Shown here: positions 32,303-44,059 of the stretch, in pieces
Position numbering within the stretch: position 1 is the first letter of the stretch
How the letters are laid out: each line of letters starts with the position of its first letter
Assembly (NCBI RefSeq): GCF_950023065.1
Contig: NC_088677.1
Coordinates: 20,729,230-20,793,229, forward strand
DNA: 64,000 bases
DNA from: Planococcus citri
Taxonomy: Eukaryota; Arthropoda; Insecta; Hemiptera; Pseudococcidae
Direction: 5' to 3'
The notes under the pieces: generated by a model
The model's input: only the letters and a program-made list of their open reading frames with translations
Databases searched by the model: none
What the model was told of the DNA's origin: nothing
Translations under genes and position numbers: made by a program

Positions 32303-32586
32303 GACAACAATACACTCAGAACGTTGCTATGTGGGCGTGTTTACAGCGTAGGGGTGTTGAGGAGGAAATGATGTTGTTGTTTGTTGTGTTGCGAGTTACA
32401 TTCATTGCTATAGTATTTTATTTTTTTCAAAACTGGAATGTGGTGTCTGTTAAAATAATAAGGAGAGGAGGTTCTACACTTGAGATCATTTTTGGGTTAG
32501 GATTTTATTTCAACAGCACAAATTTAAATGTTTAGTGGAACATTGTTTGTAAAAAAGTTAAAGTGACGATGGAGAAGGGTTCAGTA

Positions 32587-32875
32587 CAGTGTAGCCAGAA
32601 TTTTCTCAAAGAGAGGGCAAAACCAGATTTTTAGGTATGAAAAATCGAAATTAGAGGTAATGTAATGGAAACTCTTCGTAATGTATGATAATTTGTATGG
32701 AAATGAAGGTGCAATTACCGCTCAAGTGAAGTGAGAGCGAAAATTTGTTGAAAAAAATGGGTCGAAAAAACGAAAAAACGGTTCATTATTGCGTGCATTA
32801 TTTCTAATTTTCACTCGCGGGGGGGGGGGGGGGGGTGGCTCAAGTCACGTCCCTCTCTTAGCTAAGCCACCACTG
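32587..32875. mobile_element. hAT-type MITE 'B', diverged copy
   Basis: Aligns throughout with the copy at 36606-36883: 'gtagccagaattttctcaa', 'gggcaaaaccagatttttag', 'agtgaagtgagagcgaaaat', 'aaatgggtc', then a poly-G run and gccaccactg. The left terminus has lost several bases and no target duplication remains. It is older than the second copy. Confidence 0.75.
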
Positions 32876-33299
32876 GTAGGGTTTCTATACTTGGGATACA
32901 AATTTGACTATCCTACCTCAGATTTTCATTTAATAGGATTGAATTACTGCAGCATACTCACTACCTACTCATTTTATGACATTATTTTACAAAAATTTTA
33001 AACATTTTTCTACCCAATTTTACATATAGAATTTCAGAAATTTTACTCCTAAAAAATGATGATACCTAATTATCAAGTCAGTAAGTATACCAGAGTAATT
33101 CAATACCCCAAGTATAAATCTGAAGTGAATAGATGTAAGTTTTTTGAGAAAAAAAATGTCGTTAATTCATTGTAGAAATTGATAGAAATATTGTTCAAAC
33201 TTGAATTTTTTAAACATTGTACTTTAGAACCAGAGTAGAATTTGCTATTGACACATTTCAGCTGATTTGCATTTAGGAGCAGGGGCATGAGTTGAGTTG

Positions 33300-33434
33300 T
33301 TAAAAAAGTGAGCCCCGGAGGGGCGAGAGGCCTGAGCGAAGCGAGGGCCAGGGCGAGCAGCACGAGCGAAGCGAGTGCGCGAGCTATGGAGGCGGAGGTC
33401 GCGGAGCGACCTAGGGGGCGAAGCCCCCTAGTTT
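33300..33434. repeat. GC-rich hairpin island
   Basis: About 130 bp of roughly 70% GC in ~33% GC surroundings. It is made of short palindromes: agccccggaggggc, gagcgaagcgag (twice in variants), ggtcgcggagcgacc and agggggcgaagccccct. The flanking sequence ('gttgagttg' before; 'taattgagttgtgataatta' after) resembles the uninterrupted repeat block at 26205-26235, so this may be an insertion. The word gcgaagcgag is also in MITE B. No ORF. Confidence 0.7.
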
Positions 33435-33659
33435 TAATCTAATTGAGTTGTGATAATTAATCTACCGGGCTTTAGTTTTGCTTTGTACCGATTTTTCATG
33501 TTTCATTTTTAATTATTTTACAAAAATTATTCAATTTCTGTCTAAAATATTTGTTGCTATTAATTTTATTTTGCAGCCAATTGCGATTTTATGATGAGTT
33601 AGGAATGAAACACAAATTTAGTAGACTGTTCACTTTGGGATTTTGTTGAGAAAAAACGA

Positions 33660-34410
33660 ACTGGTATGTAGGTATAGCCATACATCTCGTATGTTTGTAA
33701 GTAGGTATAGTTTTATTCCTTATGTAAATTTTGTCAATCGATCCCCGAAGAGATCAATGATAATTGCCCTGCTGAGATTACAATAAGATATCCGGTAACT
33801 GATAACGTCTGCGGATGTACGAAACATATTGTGCCATCAAGGCAAAAAGTTTTAATCTAATTTACGACCAAGAATTTATGAAAAAGTTTCTATTGCTATT
33901 AAACGAAACGATCATAACTGTAAAGTGCAAATTGTAAGTTTGTATTGAATCTGATCAGACACCAGACTATGAAAAGCATACGTGAGTGTTGACATTAGTA
34001 AACTTCTTTTTTCAGTTTTTCGACCAGTGCAAATTTTGCCAAAACTTGTTCACGCAGTCGTAGTCAGTATTTGGCACAGTCACTTGTGTGGTTTTTAGCC
34101 CCCAAAGGAGACATATACTATACTTAACTCTCTACGGAGAGCTAAAGTTTTTTATAATCTGTGTTTTCGTTGATTTCTTCTACAATTAACGTTAATTTGC
34201 ACATTCGCGTCTAAATAGTTTTAATGTTTTGTGATTTGATGATATAAAAAGTTGGTAAAATACGAGTATGTACTTGTACATGTACATTGTATGTATGTAC
34301 AGTCATTAATAGATAGGTATTATTGTGGTGTTTCTCATTCCATTAGTATTATTTGTGAAGTGTTGATAATATAGACGAAGTCAACTCTCTATCAAGTTCG
34401 CTGGTAAAAG
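33660..34410 (+). repeat. Repeat R, copy 6
   Basis: Runs 'gtttgtaagtaggtatagtt', 'tgtgccatcaaggcaa', 'gtattgaatctgatcagaca', 'cagtgcaaattttgcc', 'atttggcacagtcacttgtg', 'ccccaaaggagacatata' and 'tctgtgttttcgttgatttc', the same order as copies 3 and 5. The MULE core is absent here. Confidence 0.65.
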
Positions 34411-34989
34411 AGTAGAATATACTGTTTCACAGACTTGGATACGAGGGACATATAAAAAATAAATTTCCCACCAACCACCATAAAATCGGCTCAAATGGAC
34501 TTTCTGGAAATGACTAGGTCTCATCTCGCATCTAAAACGCTCCATAATTTATTATGCTTCAAACCGCAATACTGCAATTTTTTTTTGTTTTGAAGTTACA
34601 CTAAATAATCGGACTTGACCTTTTTAAAAGTTGCCACCAGCTTCGAGGACCACTCATCATATTATTTTTTCTAGAAAGATCTGTGTAATTAATCAACTAA
34701 TTAAGCGAAGTCAAAATATGAGGGGTAAAAAAATTAATACCACCGTCTCATGTAAAATAGAAGGGTTCCAATGACCACAAAAAAAAAAAATAATAATAAT
34801 AATGCCAATAATGCACCATCTTTACGAGTTTCGATAAAATTACCCTACGTATCGTTGGATATGCAACATATCTGACGTCAATTCCAATTACAGATTTCAA
34901 CAATGCATTAGGTAATTCTAATACCTGCACTATTCTCATAATTCTTGTCCCTTATAACAATGAAACGCATACCCTAATTTTTTCGTTTC

Positions 34990-36060
34990 GAATTACTGAA
35001 AAAAAAATCGAAATTTTCCAAACGTTGGCAGAAAAATCATGGGCTTTTTTCAAGTTTCTGATAGAGAGAGTGACTCATTCATTTAAATCGTGAAAAAAAA
35101 TCACGATGTTTCTGAATCTTTAGCTTAAAAATCAACATTTTCTCAAACTGGCAAACATCGAAACTTTTTTGAACTTTTGGAAAAAAAATCAGAATTTTTT
35201 TCAAACCTGGATAAAAATCAGCTTTCAATTTTTTCAAACTTGGATCGATTTTCAGAGTGTCTAACAAAACTCTCAGACAAAAAAAATCACGACTTTTTCA
35301 TGACCTATTTTTCACATTTTTATCTCATGAAACCTCCCATCCCCTCCCCTCCCCTCCCAAAAAAAAGAAAAAAACTCGAAACTGCGAGGAATTTGAATAC
35401 AGGGTTGCCATTTTTTACAGCATCAAAAATTAGATGTCTATTTCAGTATTTTTCATTTTTCTGATTTTTTGAACAAATTTTTCATTTTTTGTCCATTTTA
35501 TGAAATTTTAAAAAAATTATGACCTATTTCAAATTTCAGATAGAAATTGTGACATACCTATTCATTAAAATCCTGAAAAAATCAGAAGTTTTCGAATCTC
35601 TCGCTTAAAATACAACATTTTCTCAAACTGGCTAAGATGATTTTTGACTTTTGGAAAAAAAATCAGTATTTTTTTCAAACTTTGATAAAAATTAAACTTA
35701 TATTTTTCAAATTTGAAAAAAATCAGGTCGATTTCAGAATTGATACTTTTTTAAAATTTTGTTTAAAAAAAGGTGGGATTTTTCTCCAATTCTGGCTAAA
35801 AATTGTGACTTTTTCAAATTTCTGAAAAAAATCATAATGTCTTGCAAAAATCACAACTTTTTTGAATTTGTGACAAAGAGCCGGAACTTTTACATTTTCT
35901 GGCGAAAAATCAACACTTTATAGAATCTCTCGCTTAAAAAGCACGATTTTCTCAAATTTCTGGCAAAAATTGGGATTAGAAAAAAAAATGTCGCTAAAAT
36001 ATTAATACTTTCATAAATTTTTGGCAAAAATCAGAACTTTTTTCGAACCCTGACACGTCA
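34990..36060. repeat. Long degenerate A/T repeat
   Basis: Repeating phrases such as 'aaaaaaatcagaatttttttc', 'tctcaaactggcaaacatcg' and 'ttttttgaacttttgg', spaced about 40-60 bp. A segment is duplicated: 'ctcaaactggc.aa.at' at about 35144 and 35622, each preceded by 'tctcgcttaaaa' or similar. A (cccct)n run lies at 35337-35358. All ORFs here are low-complexity artefacts. Confidence 0.6.
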
Positions 36061-36605
36061 ATAATAGCCCATGAGGAATTTTAAGACATCATCTTCGACC
36101 GATTTCTTACAAGAATCTTTCAAAAGTTGAGCGACACCGACACTCGACAGGTATAAGATTTATAATTCAGAATCATAAATATCTCAATTTTTACATAACA
36201 GGCCAAGTTTTTCATTAAACATGTTAATCACCGATATATACTCGTATATGTACTTCAGCTTTAGGTGCTTTTTCTGAAAATAGTATCATTACTTCGAACG
36301 AGAAGTACGTTTTTTAAGTAAAAAATGAAGCTGATTGTCTCCAGCTGTACAGTCGACGGCTTTATTTATTTTCCTGTTCGGTTGATCGACAACTATTTCA
36401 AGTGTCATTCAATTCAATTCAATTTTTGGACATCTCGCCAGAAATTTGTGATACTGCTCGAATCAAATTCTCACCAGTACAATAAGTTGACTGTAATCAC
36501 CGATAATGACGATTCGCGATAATATTGCATTATATGTACATAGCCATAGTGGCTTTTTAGAGTACCTATGGATGCTTCCGAAGGGGAAGGTATTATTTCT
36601 GTAGA

Positions 36606-36883
36606 CAGTGGCGTAGCCAGGATTTTCTCAAGGAGGGGGCAAAACCAGATTTTTAGGCATAAAAAATCGAAATGAGGGGTAATTTTCTGGAAATCTATTA
36701 TGATGTGTGATGATATCATAAAAACGAAGGTAAAATTACTGCTCGAGCGAAGCGAGAGCGAAAATTTTTGGAAAAAATGGGTCCAAACAACAAAAAAACG
36801 TCCATTTTTGCATGTTTTCTTTCAAATTTTCGCTCGCAAGGGGGGGCCATGGCCCCCTTCGCCCCCCCTTGGCTACGCCACTG
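36606..36883. mobile_element. hAT-type MITE 'B', well-preserved copy
   Basis: Terminal inverted repeats cagtggcgtagcca and tggctacgccactg (14 bp, perfect). The 8-bp flanks are tctgtaga (36598-36605) and tctataga (36884-36891), one mismatch. The interior has gctcgagcgaagcgagagcg and a poly-G/poly-C run near the right end. No ORF, so non-autonomous. Confidence 0.9.
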
Positions 36884-36889
36884 TCTATA

Positions 36890-38215
36890 GATGGCACTTA
36901 ATAGCCATGTCCAAACGCGTTAGTTGTGATCAAGTGCATGCAGTTGATTGCACGAATTATTACTCTCTATTTTCTGAAGAATAATTTCAACAAAAAAATT
37001 TGTATTGCATAGAAAATTTATCAAGCCATATTAGGCTGATGTTTTGGGAGAAAAATGATTATATGGAAGAAACTTCAATTATAAGTTCATCAATTGTATT
37101 TGGGCAAGTATTTCATCACCAAATAAATATTGAAATTTCATGCAGTAATTAAAATTGTGTTTTCAATTTTTTTTTTTTTTTTTTTTTTTAATAGAGAGCC
37201 TAGTGAGACATCATCAATTATCACAGATTATTGAGATGGTGTGTCAATAACTTTCAATGATGAATTGATTATTGGTGATGATGAAGAAAGTTGTATTGAG
37301 AGGTAAGGATTATTTCAATAGTGATTCTATGTAGGTTATTGTTAATACTGTTTATTTAAATGGGTACTTTTTTTTCTTGTATAGTCCATCTGAAGTGAAT
37401 GAAAACTCACTTTGGACAAAAAATTGGAAATTTGAATATAATGTACCCAGGTGTGCTACAGTTCTGTAAGTTCGAATTACTCGAAAAATGCAAAATCGTA
37501 AATTTTCATCAGCCACTGCGTCTCTTCTAGTGCGCATTATTTTGAAATTATTTCATAGGTACCAACATTCCGATTGTGTACCCGAACCGTATATGTATGT
37601 ATACATGGCGATAATGGAAGATGCATCGCCTCGCCACAGCGCACACCTCATCAGAGGACGCAGGTGTTCAGCTCGAAGGCACGAAATCATTTCAATCTTG
37701 AGAACTAACTGGAATCACGCTGGATGACTTCCTACGTAGCCTGCGTAGCTAGCTACGGAGATATATGTACTAGTGAGTAGTGGGCAAAAGGTTCCTACAC
37801 AGGTTAAAGCGGCGTCTACTGTAGAGTACTCGTCCTATCTACATCGGAATTTAGGATATTCGTGGTGGCCGTACCTCGCACCCCGCGCCCCTCCCCGGTT
37901 CCAGATACGTATAACATGCACCGAGTTAAGTACTCTCTGGCAGAGCGTGTAAAAGTTGTGAAAAATCACTCGTTTGGCTCGTTGAAAAGCTTACCGAGTA
38001 CATATGCTTTTCATGATCACTAGAAAAAATCGAAGTATTGGGCAAAATCTTTAAAATTGTCAATTTTCTAGCTCTAACACGTCAGTCGACTCGAGTCCCT
38101 ACTTGGGAGCCCCCTTATCAATCACCATCCAAGACTGACCAGTGGATTAGAAGGAAGAGCTCTTATTTATACCTACTTGGGGAAAAAAAATTATGGAGGA
38201 CTGATGTTGTCGGGT
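36890..38215. other. Intergenic with one ordinary-complexity island
   Basis: Contains a poly-T tract at about 37166-37189. From 37540 to 37960 there is near-50% GC sequence without repeats (for example cgccacagcgcacacctcat). No splice-bounded ORF was found in the island, so it is left as intergenic. It could be regulatory or a non-coding exon. Confidence 0.35.
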
Positions 38216-38219
38216 TTCA

Positions 38220-39000
38220 TGAGAACATTTTTTTCAATCATATGTGAGCAAAAATAAATCGTGCCAGGAACCCCCCCCCTCTCCTAACACCAATCCAAAA
38301 TATACAAGAAATCCGAGACATTGAAATTTTTATATTCAATCTTTAGATTTGGATCATTTTTATTAGAAACACTCTTGAATACCTACCTACTGTTGACTAT
38401 TCTACATGATAAAAAGTAAAACTTGTCCCCTTCCTCAAAAAATGAAAAAAAAAAAATATTTTTGCATTTTTTCTTTGAAAAATTTTCTCCAATAATGTTG
38501 GTAAAAATAGGTGGTGCCAGAAAACATCTTCTCACCCCCTCCCCCCAAAAATCTCAAAATATATCAATAAAAAATCCAGACATTGAAATTCCTATTTTTT
38601 TATTTTTTTAAATTTTTTTTCACATTCCAATCATTTGATTTGGTTCATTTTCATAAAAAATACTCTCAAATGCTTTTGACCTCTCTACAAACATGATGAA
38701 AAAGTAGAACTTGTTCGCTTCCTCAAAAAATGAAAAAGAAAGGAATATCTTTGCATTTTTTTTTAGAAAAATTTCTCCAATCATGTCAGTAAAAATGAGT
38801 CGTGCAAGAACCCCCTCCCCCTTTTCTCCCCATCTCAAAATATACAAGAAATCGAGACATTGAGTACATTTTTACACTTTTTTTTTACATTCAATCCTTA
38901 GATTTGGTTCATTTTATTAGAAATGCTTTTGAATACTTTTGACCTATCTGCATGATAAAAAAATAAAACTTGTCCCCTTTTTCAAAAAAATGAATTTTTT
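38220..39000 (+). repeat. Satellite family S2, ~3 units of ~255-290 bp
   Basis: Each unit carries 'aacttgtccccttcctcaaa', 'tttgcatttttt', 'ttctccaataatgttggtaa', a C-rich run, 'aaatatacaagaaatc', 'gagacattgaaattt' and 'gatttggttcatttt'. Starts are near 38270, 38525 and 38810. ORFs on either strand repeat with the unit. Confidence 0.75.
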
Positions 39001-39379
39001 TGTGCATTTCCTTCTTCTAAATTTTAATCCTTGAATTTGGTCGATTTTCATTATAGAAAAGCACTACATATGTGAGGCTCTTGGAAACTTATAAAAAAAT
39101 GACCAATCTCTATCATTTTGACTTTGAGAAACATATTAAGGGGAGGACGTTTAGATCTCAAGTCTTGACTTTCAAGAGTTCGTAATAAGATTATGCAAAA
39201 TTTTCACAGAAGACTTATTGACGTTCTAACATCTTGTAATGTAAAACTTTTGAAAACTTGGGAAACATCGTTTAGAATCTCAATCAATGATACTTTATTA
39301 TAGGTTGAAAGCAAAAAAAAAAAACATTTCCAAGACTGAAACTATCTTTGCAGAAGAGACTTTACCTCCATTCAAAAAA

Positions 39380-40160
39380 AAAAAAAAATTGTAATCTTTG
39401 TGGAGGTCCCCATGTAGGTGGTCAGTATTGAAGGGGAGGGGGGCTGAGGGAAAGTTTTTCTGGAAAAAGAAATATCTGGAAGCATTCTGCTCAGAGATGA
39501 AATATTTTCACCCAATTACCTATAGACATCAATTTTCATCTTTCTCGATATTTTTCCACCGGTGGGGGGGGGGGTCATTTGAAGGAGAAAAGGGTGTTTT
39601 TCATGAAAAAGTGGTTATCTAAGGGTATTGTGCTCAGAAATAGAACATTTTCAAAACATTTCTACAGACATCAATTTTTTATATTTTTTTTTTTATTCCT
39701 GCCAAATTTGAGGGGCTCCATGCAAGAGAGCCGATATCATTTGGGGGTCCAACAATGGTTTTGTCTTGAAGAGGGAGTTATATAGAACAATTCTAATGTG
39801 GAAATGAAGTATTTCCAACAAATTTTCCATAATTTTAATTTATCATCTTTTTTTGTGATTTTTTCTACTTTGGAGTGGCTCCTTACCAGGGGGCCAATAT
39901 GGTTTGAAAGGCTGGGAAAAGTTTTTTCTTAAAAAGGGGATTATTTAGAAAAATTCTGGCGCAGAAACAGAAAATTTCCATGAATAGAACTTTTTCTTGA
40001 TGTCCCTTTTTTTTCAACCTAGGGTTTTTTTTTTGCAGAATGAGGAAAAACAAAAAATAGGGAATTATTTCCTCACTCGAGATAACAACTTGTGTGGAAG
40101 GGGGAGGGGGTGGGCGGTAGAAAATTTCAACTTTGCAAAATAAGGTACACCCTAAGCTGT
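39380..40160 (+). repeat. Satellite family S1, main array
   Basis: Four to five diverged ~145-165-bp units with 'tcagagatgaaatatttt', 'atagacatcaattttcatct', a G-rich run and 'gaaaa...gg.ttatttag', ending 'aaaataaggtacaccctaag'. The parallel array at 63.05-63.75 kb ends 'aaaataaggtacaccttagt', and a partial one at about 41160-41370 ends 'agtataaggtacaccctatt'. This shared end suggests a mobile repeat with a fixed terminus. The stretch 40165-41150 between them shows no gene. Confidence 0.7.
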
Positions 40161-41389
40161 ATAACTGGCTCAAGTAAAGATCACATTTAATTTACAAAAA
40201 AATCCTTGAATTTGACACACGAAGGATCTCCAATGAAAATAATCATCTTAGGACCCGTATTCTGCAACATAAGTGGCTTATGTACAACTTCAAAACTAAA
40301 AATCCCAAACCACCAATCAACACAAACAATGACAAGCCCAACGAAAATCTTTCATCCACAAAAATTCTCTGGCTTAGACAGAAATTAAATAAATTCCTAG
40401 ATAACTTTGAACTGTGCTCTTAAGCATACGATTTTTTATTTTTTTGAGATAGGACACCAAAAATACAAAAATGAAAATTGATAGAGAGGAGTGAGATCAG
40501 GCAGTTTTCAATATTACGTAAATGTGTTGATATTTTTTAAATTGGTAGGTAAATAAAACGAGTATAACAATACGAATATTTTGGATTTTTTAAAAATATG
40601 ATTTTTGATTTACTGTACATAGTTTGGTCGTATTTTCGAAATAATTGAGTAGGTACATGAATGTTATAGACAGTATTTTTGTCTTGATGATATTTTTGAA
40701 GTGAAGGGTAAACTAATATTTGACTACATGTGGTATTGATTTTCGTGAATTTCATCATTTGTACTTAAAGTAATAGGTACCTATCTAAATTTTGGACATT
40801 TTTTTTCAACGTATTAGTCAATAATAGAATATTTAATCGATTGAAATTAGTTGAACGAATGATCGATGTAGAAGGTAAAACATTTTTTTTGTGTTTATTT
40901 ATGGTCGCATGGAACAATGGACAAGACCTCGGTCCTGCTTCTACACTGCTCGCAGCTGGTGATATACGTTATTTTCATACGTTTTTCCATTTTTTTTTAT
41001 AGATGTTGGAAATCCACATGATTCTACAGGATTCAGCTGTAGTAGAAAATGCAAGAATTGAAGTTGAGTGTAAAATTAATTTTTCATCTATTGATTTGCT
41101 AGTATAGGTATACCTATATTAATTTTTATATTGTTTAAATCTTTTAATTTTATTTTTAGTCGGAAAACAAAGAATTTTCATAAACTGAACTTTTTTTTTC
41201 AATTGGTGGTGGTGGTGGGGGGAAGTACCCGGTACCGGTACCACTTTTTCACACAGATGAGGAAAAATAAAAAATAGGGAATTATTTTCTCTCCCCCGGT
41301 AATAACTTTAGGAGGAATGGGAAGTGGAAAATCCCAACTTTGCAAAGTATAAGGTACACCCTATTGGACATTTTTTCTTAGCATACCAC

Positions 41390-42130
41390 ACAGAGTCAGA
41401 CCCACAAATCACGATCGCGCATAACTCATCATAAGGTACCTTTATACTACCTACGCGTATTCGTAATTCGAAATTCGTATTATATTGGTACAGCGGACAG
41501 CAGCCGCAGCTGCATCCGTACAGGTAGGTCTATAGCAAGGTATCTCTAATCGTGATAATGGCGTGGTCTCACTCTCTTACGTTATAGAGTACCACTACCA
41601 GTACTCGTAAGCATGAAATGAATGCCCATACCGGAGCCCAAGCCCGATACGGAATACACGTAGACACGTATAGGTACGCAGGTAAGTGAACGTGGGAAGA
41701 AGGTGGTGGAGGTACGGTCATATAGCTACATAGCCATACTAATGAGAAAAACCAAGACCAAGACGAAAGACGAGAGACGAAAGAGTCATGACACGAAATG
41801 CCGAAAGGAACACAGGTGTGTTGCAGACAGGATGGCGCCCAGTACGCATTCCATTCTCACATCACATCGATACGATTACCAATACCAACTACATCGTATA
41901 TATACCTGCAGCACGAAGCGTTACATTACAGGTACAGGTACAGGCGGAGGAGTAGAGGCGGAGATATACACCGCTGCGCAACCACAGCCATAGCCATAGC
42001 TGTACTCTAGCCTAGCTAGTATCCTACGGTGTTACACTATGTTGTATCTGTAGCTGAAGCTGAAGCTGTATCATAATCACATTTCAATACGCGTATATCT
42101 TTGGAGATACATACCTATTGGCTATTACCA
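41390..42130. other. Ordinary-complexity island
   Basis: Near-50% GC, rich in short simple repeats (gctgaagctgaagctg at about 42050, caggtacaggtacagg at about 41930) and the CAGCTG-type word gccgcagctgc (41503). Overlapping short ORFs (41703-42010) are arginine/tyrosine-rich translations of the repeats. It holds no gene that I can support. Confidence 0.35.
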
Positions 42131-42143
42131 ATGCAGTACGAGT

Positions 42144-42715
42144 CAGTGGCGAGGCGTGAGTTTTACGGGTAGGGAAGCAAAGTTGTGGTGGAAATTTTCA
42201 AAAAACGAAGTACTTAAACTTCCATAGCCTAATTTTTAAATCAAGGTAATTTTGTATAACAAAAAATAAAGTAACAATGGCAACTCGTCGCATCGCTCTC
42301 AATTTGGATCTTACAGAGCTATGTTCACGCGCATGCGCATAAAACGCAGAACTGTAAATAAGAATTAGCAAACAACTAGAAGCAACTAGCGAGTTGCTTC
42401 CAAAGAATCACCGTTCGACGCTCTAACGCACTCGTTAAGGATGGCAAACATGATTCTTTTTTCCCTTGAAACTGGTTTTTTGGAAGCAATGTACAGTTTG
42501 CTTCCAACACACAGATTTATTATTTTTGTAGGTAATAGAAAAGGTGCATCGGATGACATTTAAACAAGATAGTATTCTCGATTGTTTTAAAATATTTTTT
42601 TAATATTTTATTGTCGATTTGTACTGATATTTTTTAATTAATTTAATTTTCTACAACTCGGAAACTTCAAAGGGGAAGCATTGCTTCCCTTGCTTCCATG
42701 GACGCTTCGCCACTG
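42144..42715. mobile_element. hAT-type MITE with perfect 8-bp target duplication
   Basis: Ends cagtggcgaggcgtg and cgcttcgccactg are flanked by gtacgagt at 42136-42143 and 42716-42723. Subterminal 'ggaagcaa'/'ttgcttcc' words are inverted. 572 bp, no transposase. The first bases match MITE B's cagtggcg, suggesting a shared transposase source. Confidence 0.93.
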
Positions 42716-43012
42716 GTACGAGTATGTCTATGTACCTACCTATGTATGTATTAGATACGTAGAGCAAAGGTACCCATTCGGAGAAATAATGAGCAATGCC
42801 CAGTTTTGCATTTTCTAAAACGCGTATTTGCTGGGTCTGCAGCCAGGTCTGGTCTTTATTTTTCGTCCTTTTTTTCAAAATTAGCAAATGGGTGGTTTTT
42901 TTCAAGTTTCGAACTGATTTATCATGAAAAATCCAATAGTTTGTTGTATTGGTAAATGCATTCATGAAGGTACCATTTCCAATCATGTATTTTCTTTTAA
43001 ATTATCACTCGC

Positions 43013-43560
43013 AAGGGGGGGGGGGGGTGGACGACCCCAATTGAAAATTAAAGGTTCTAAATGATTTTGAAATCTTGCAAAAATCATAATCTAGATAATC
43101 AAAAATGCACTTTGAATAATTATTCGAGAAAAATTCAACGTTTAAGAAGTTTCATAGCTGAAATTTTAAAAAAAGTGCTACTATATGTTTCATAATTGAG
43201 ACCACTGACAACAGTTGGACTAGATTTGATTTTACCAAGCCCAGTTGGGGCTGAAGGAGCACCCCCTCCCCCCAACTCCAATTTTGAAGTTCAGGTAAAT
43301 CGTCGATATTGGCGTCGTTTTCATAAGAAACTACTTACCATGCTGATGACAAACCATGGTATCAAACGATTTTTTTTTGTTGAAAAAAATCACTACTTTT
43401 TCATTTTTTTTTTTCAAACAAATTTTCAGAAAGCTCTACACTTGATCACCCCCCTCCCCCCGGTGCTTATCCAGTATCCACACACAAAAAAATTTTAAAA
43501 AGTCAAATTTTTCACATGTCAAAAAAAAATTTAAATTGGAAGAAAGTTTGTATTTTTAAA
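43013..43560 (+). repeat. Two dispersed repeat segments
   Basis: 43036-43186 ('gaaaattaaaggttctaaat', 'tcttgcaaaaatcataatct', 'aaattcaacgtttaagaagt') matches 49085-49230. 43395-43530 ('aaattttcagaaagctctac' ... C-rich ... 'acacacaaaaa') matches about 45280-45375. A poly-G tract begins near 43015. ORFs here are not credited. Confidence 0.6.
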
Positions 43561-43730
43561 TTTCATCAAAAATACCTAAACATTTTCGGGGAACAAGGGT
43601 ACAAGAATTTGTTAATCGGAAATCACTCACTACTTTTTCAGTAGCTTTCAAAATATTTTGACCCCCTCCCTTCAGATTTTTCCATTTTTTTCCATTATTG
43701 GTAAAAGTAAATAGGTACTTTTGTAAGTTA

Positions 43731-43941
43731 CAGGGTGCCCAGAAATATCGAGTACCCCTAAAAAAGTTTTGTACTAAAATACTTTGGTTGGTCACAGTGA
43801 ATGATAATAATGATAGCACATGATTGGTTGTTGGACTGGAGAGATAGCATTCCACCAATCATATGCATCTATTTCACGTTGCCAACGTGAATTTTTATTG
43901 AAAAACTTTCTTAGGGGTACTTGATATTTCTGGGCACCCTG
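43731..43941. mobile_element. MITE 'A', copy 2 (inverted relative to copy 1)
   Basis: 211 bp, ends cagggtgcccagaaatatcg and its complement, TA flanks at 43729-43730 and 43942-43943. The interior is the reverse complement of 2860-3072, for example 'gatagcacatgattggttgt' against 'acaaccaatcatgtgctatc'. Confidence 0.93.
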
Positions 43942-44059
43942 TAGATCAGCGTTCCACAGTTGGCGAGAGGAAAGAAATTGAACTTGAGATTTTTTCATTT
44001 TTAGCAGTGATTTTATATTTTTTTTACCAATTTTCCACTTTTTTTCATTTTTCACTGAT

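Noticed and set aside
41703..42010. Arg/Tyr-rich ORFs of 96 and 70 codons
   Set aside because: Translations of simple-sequence DNA with no domain; two frames are equally open.
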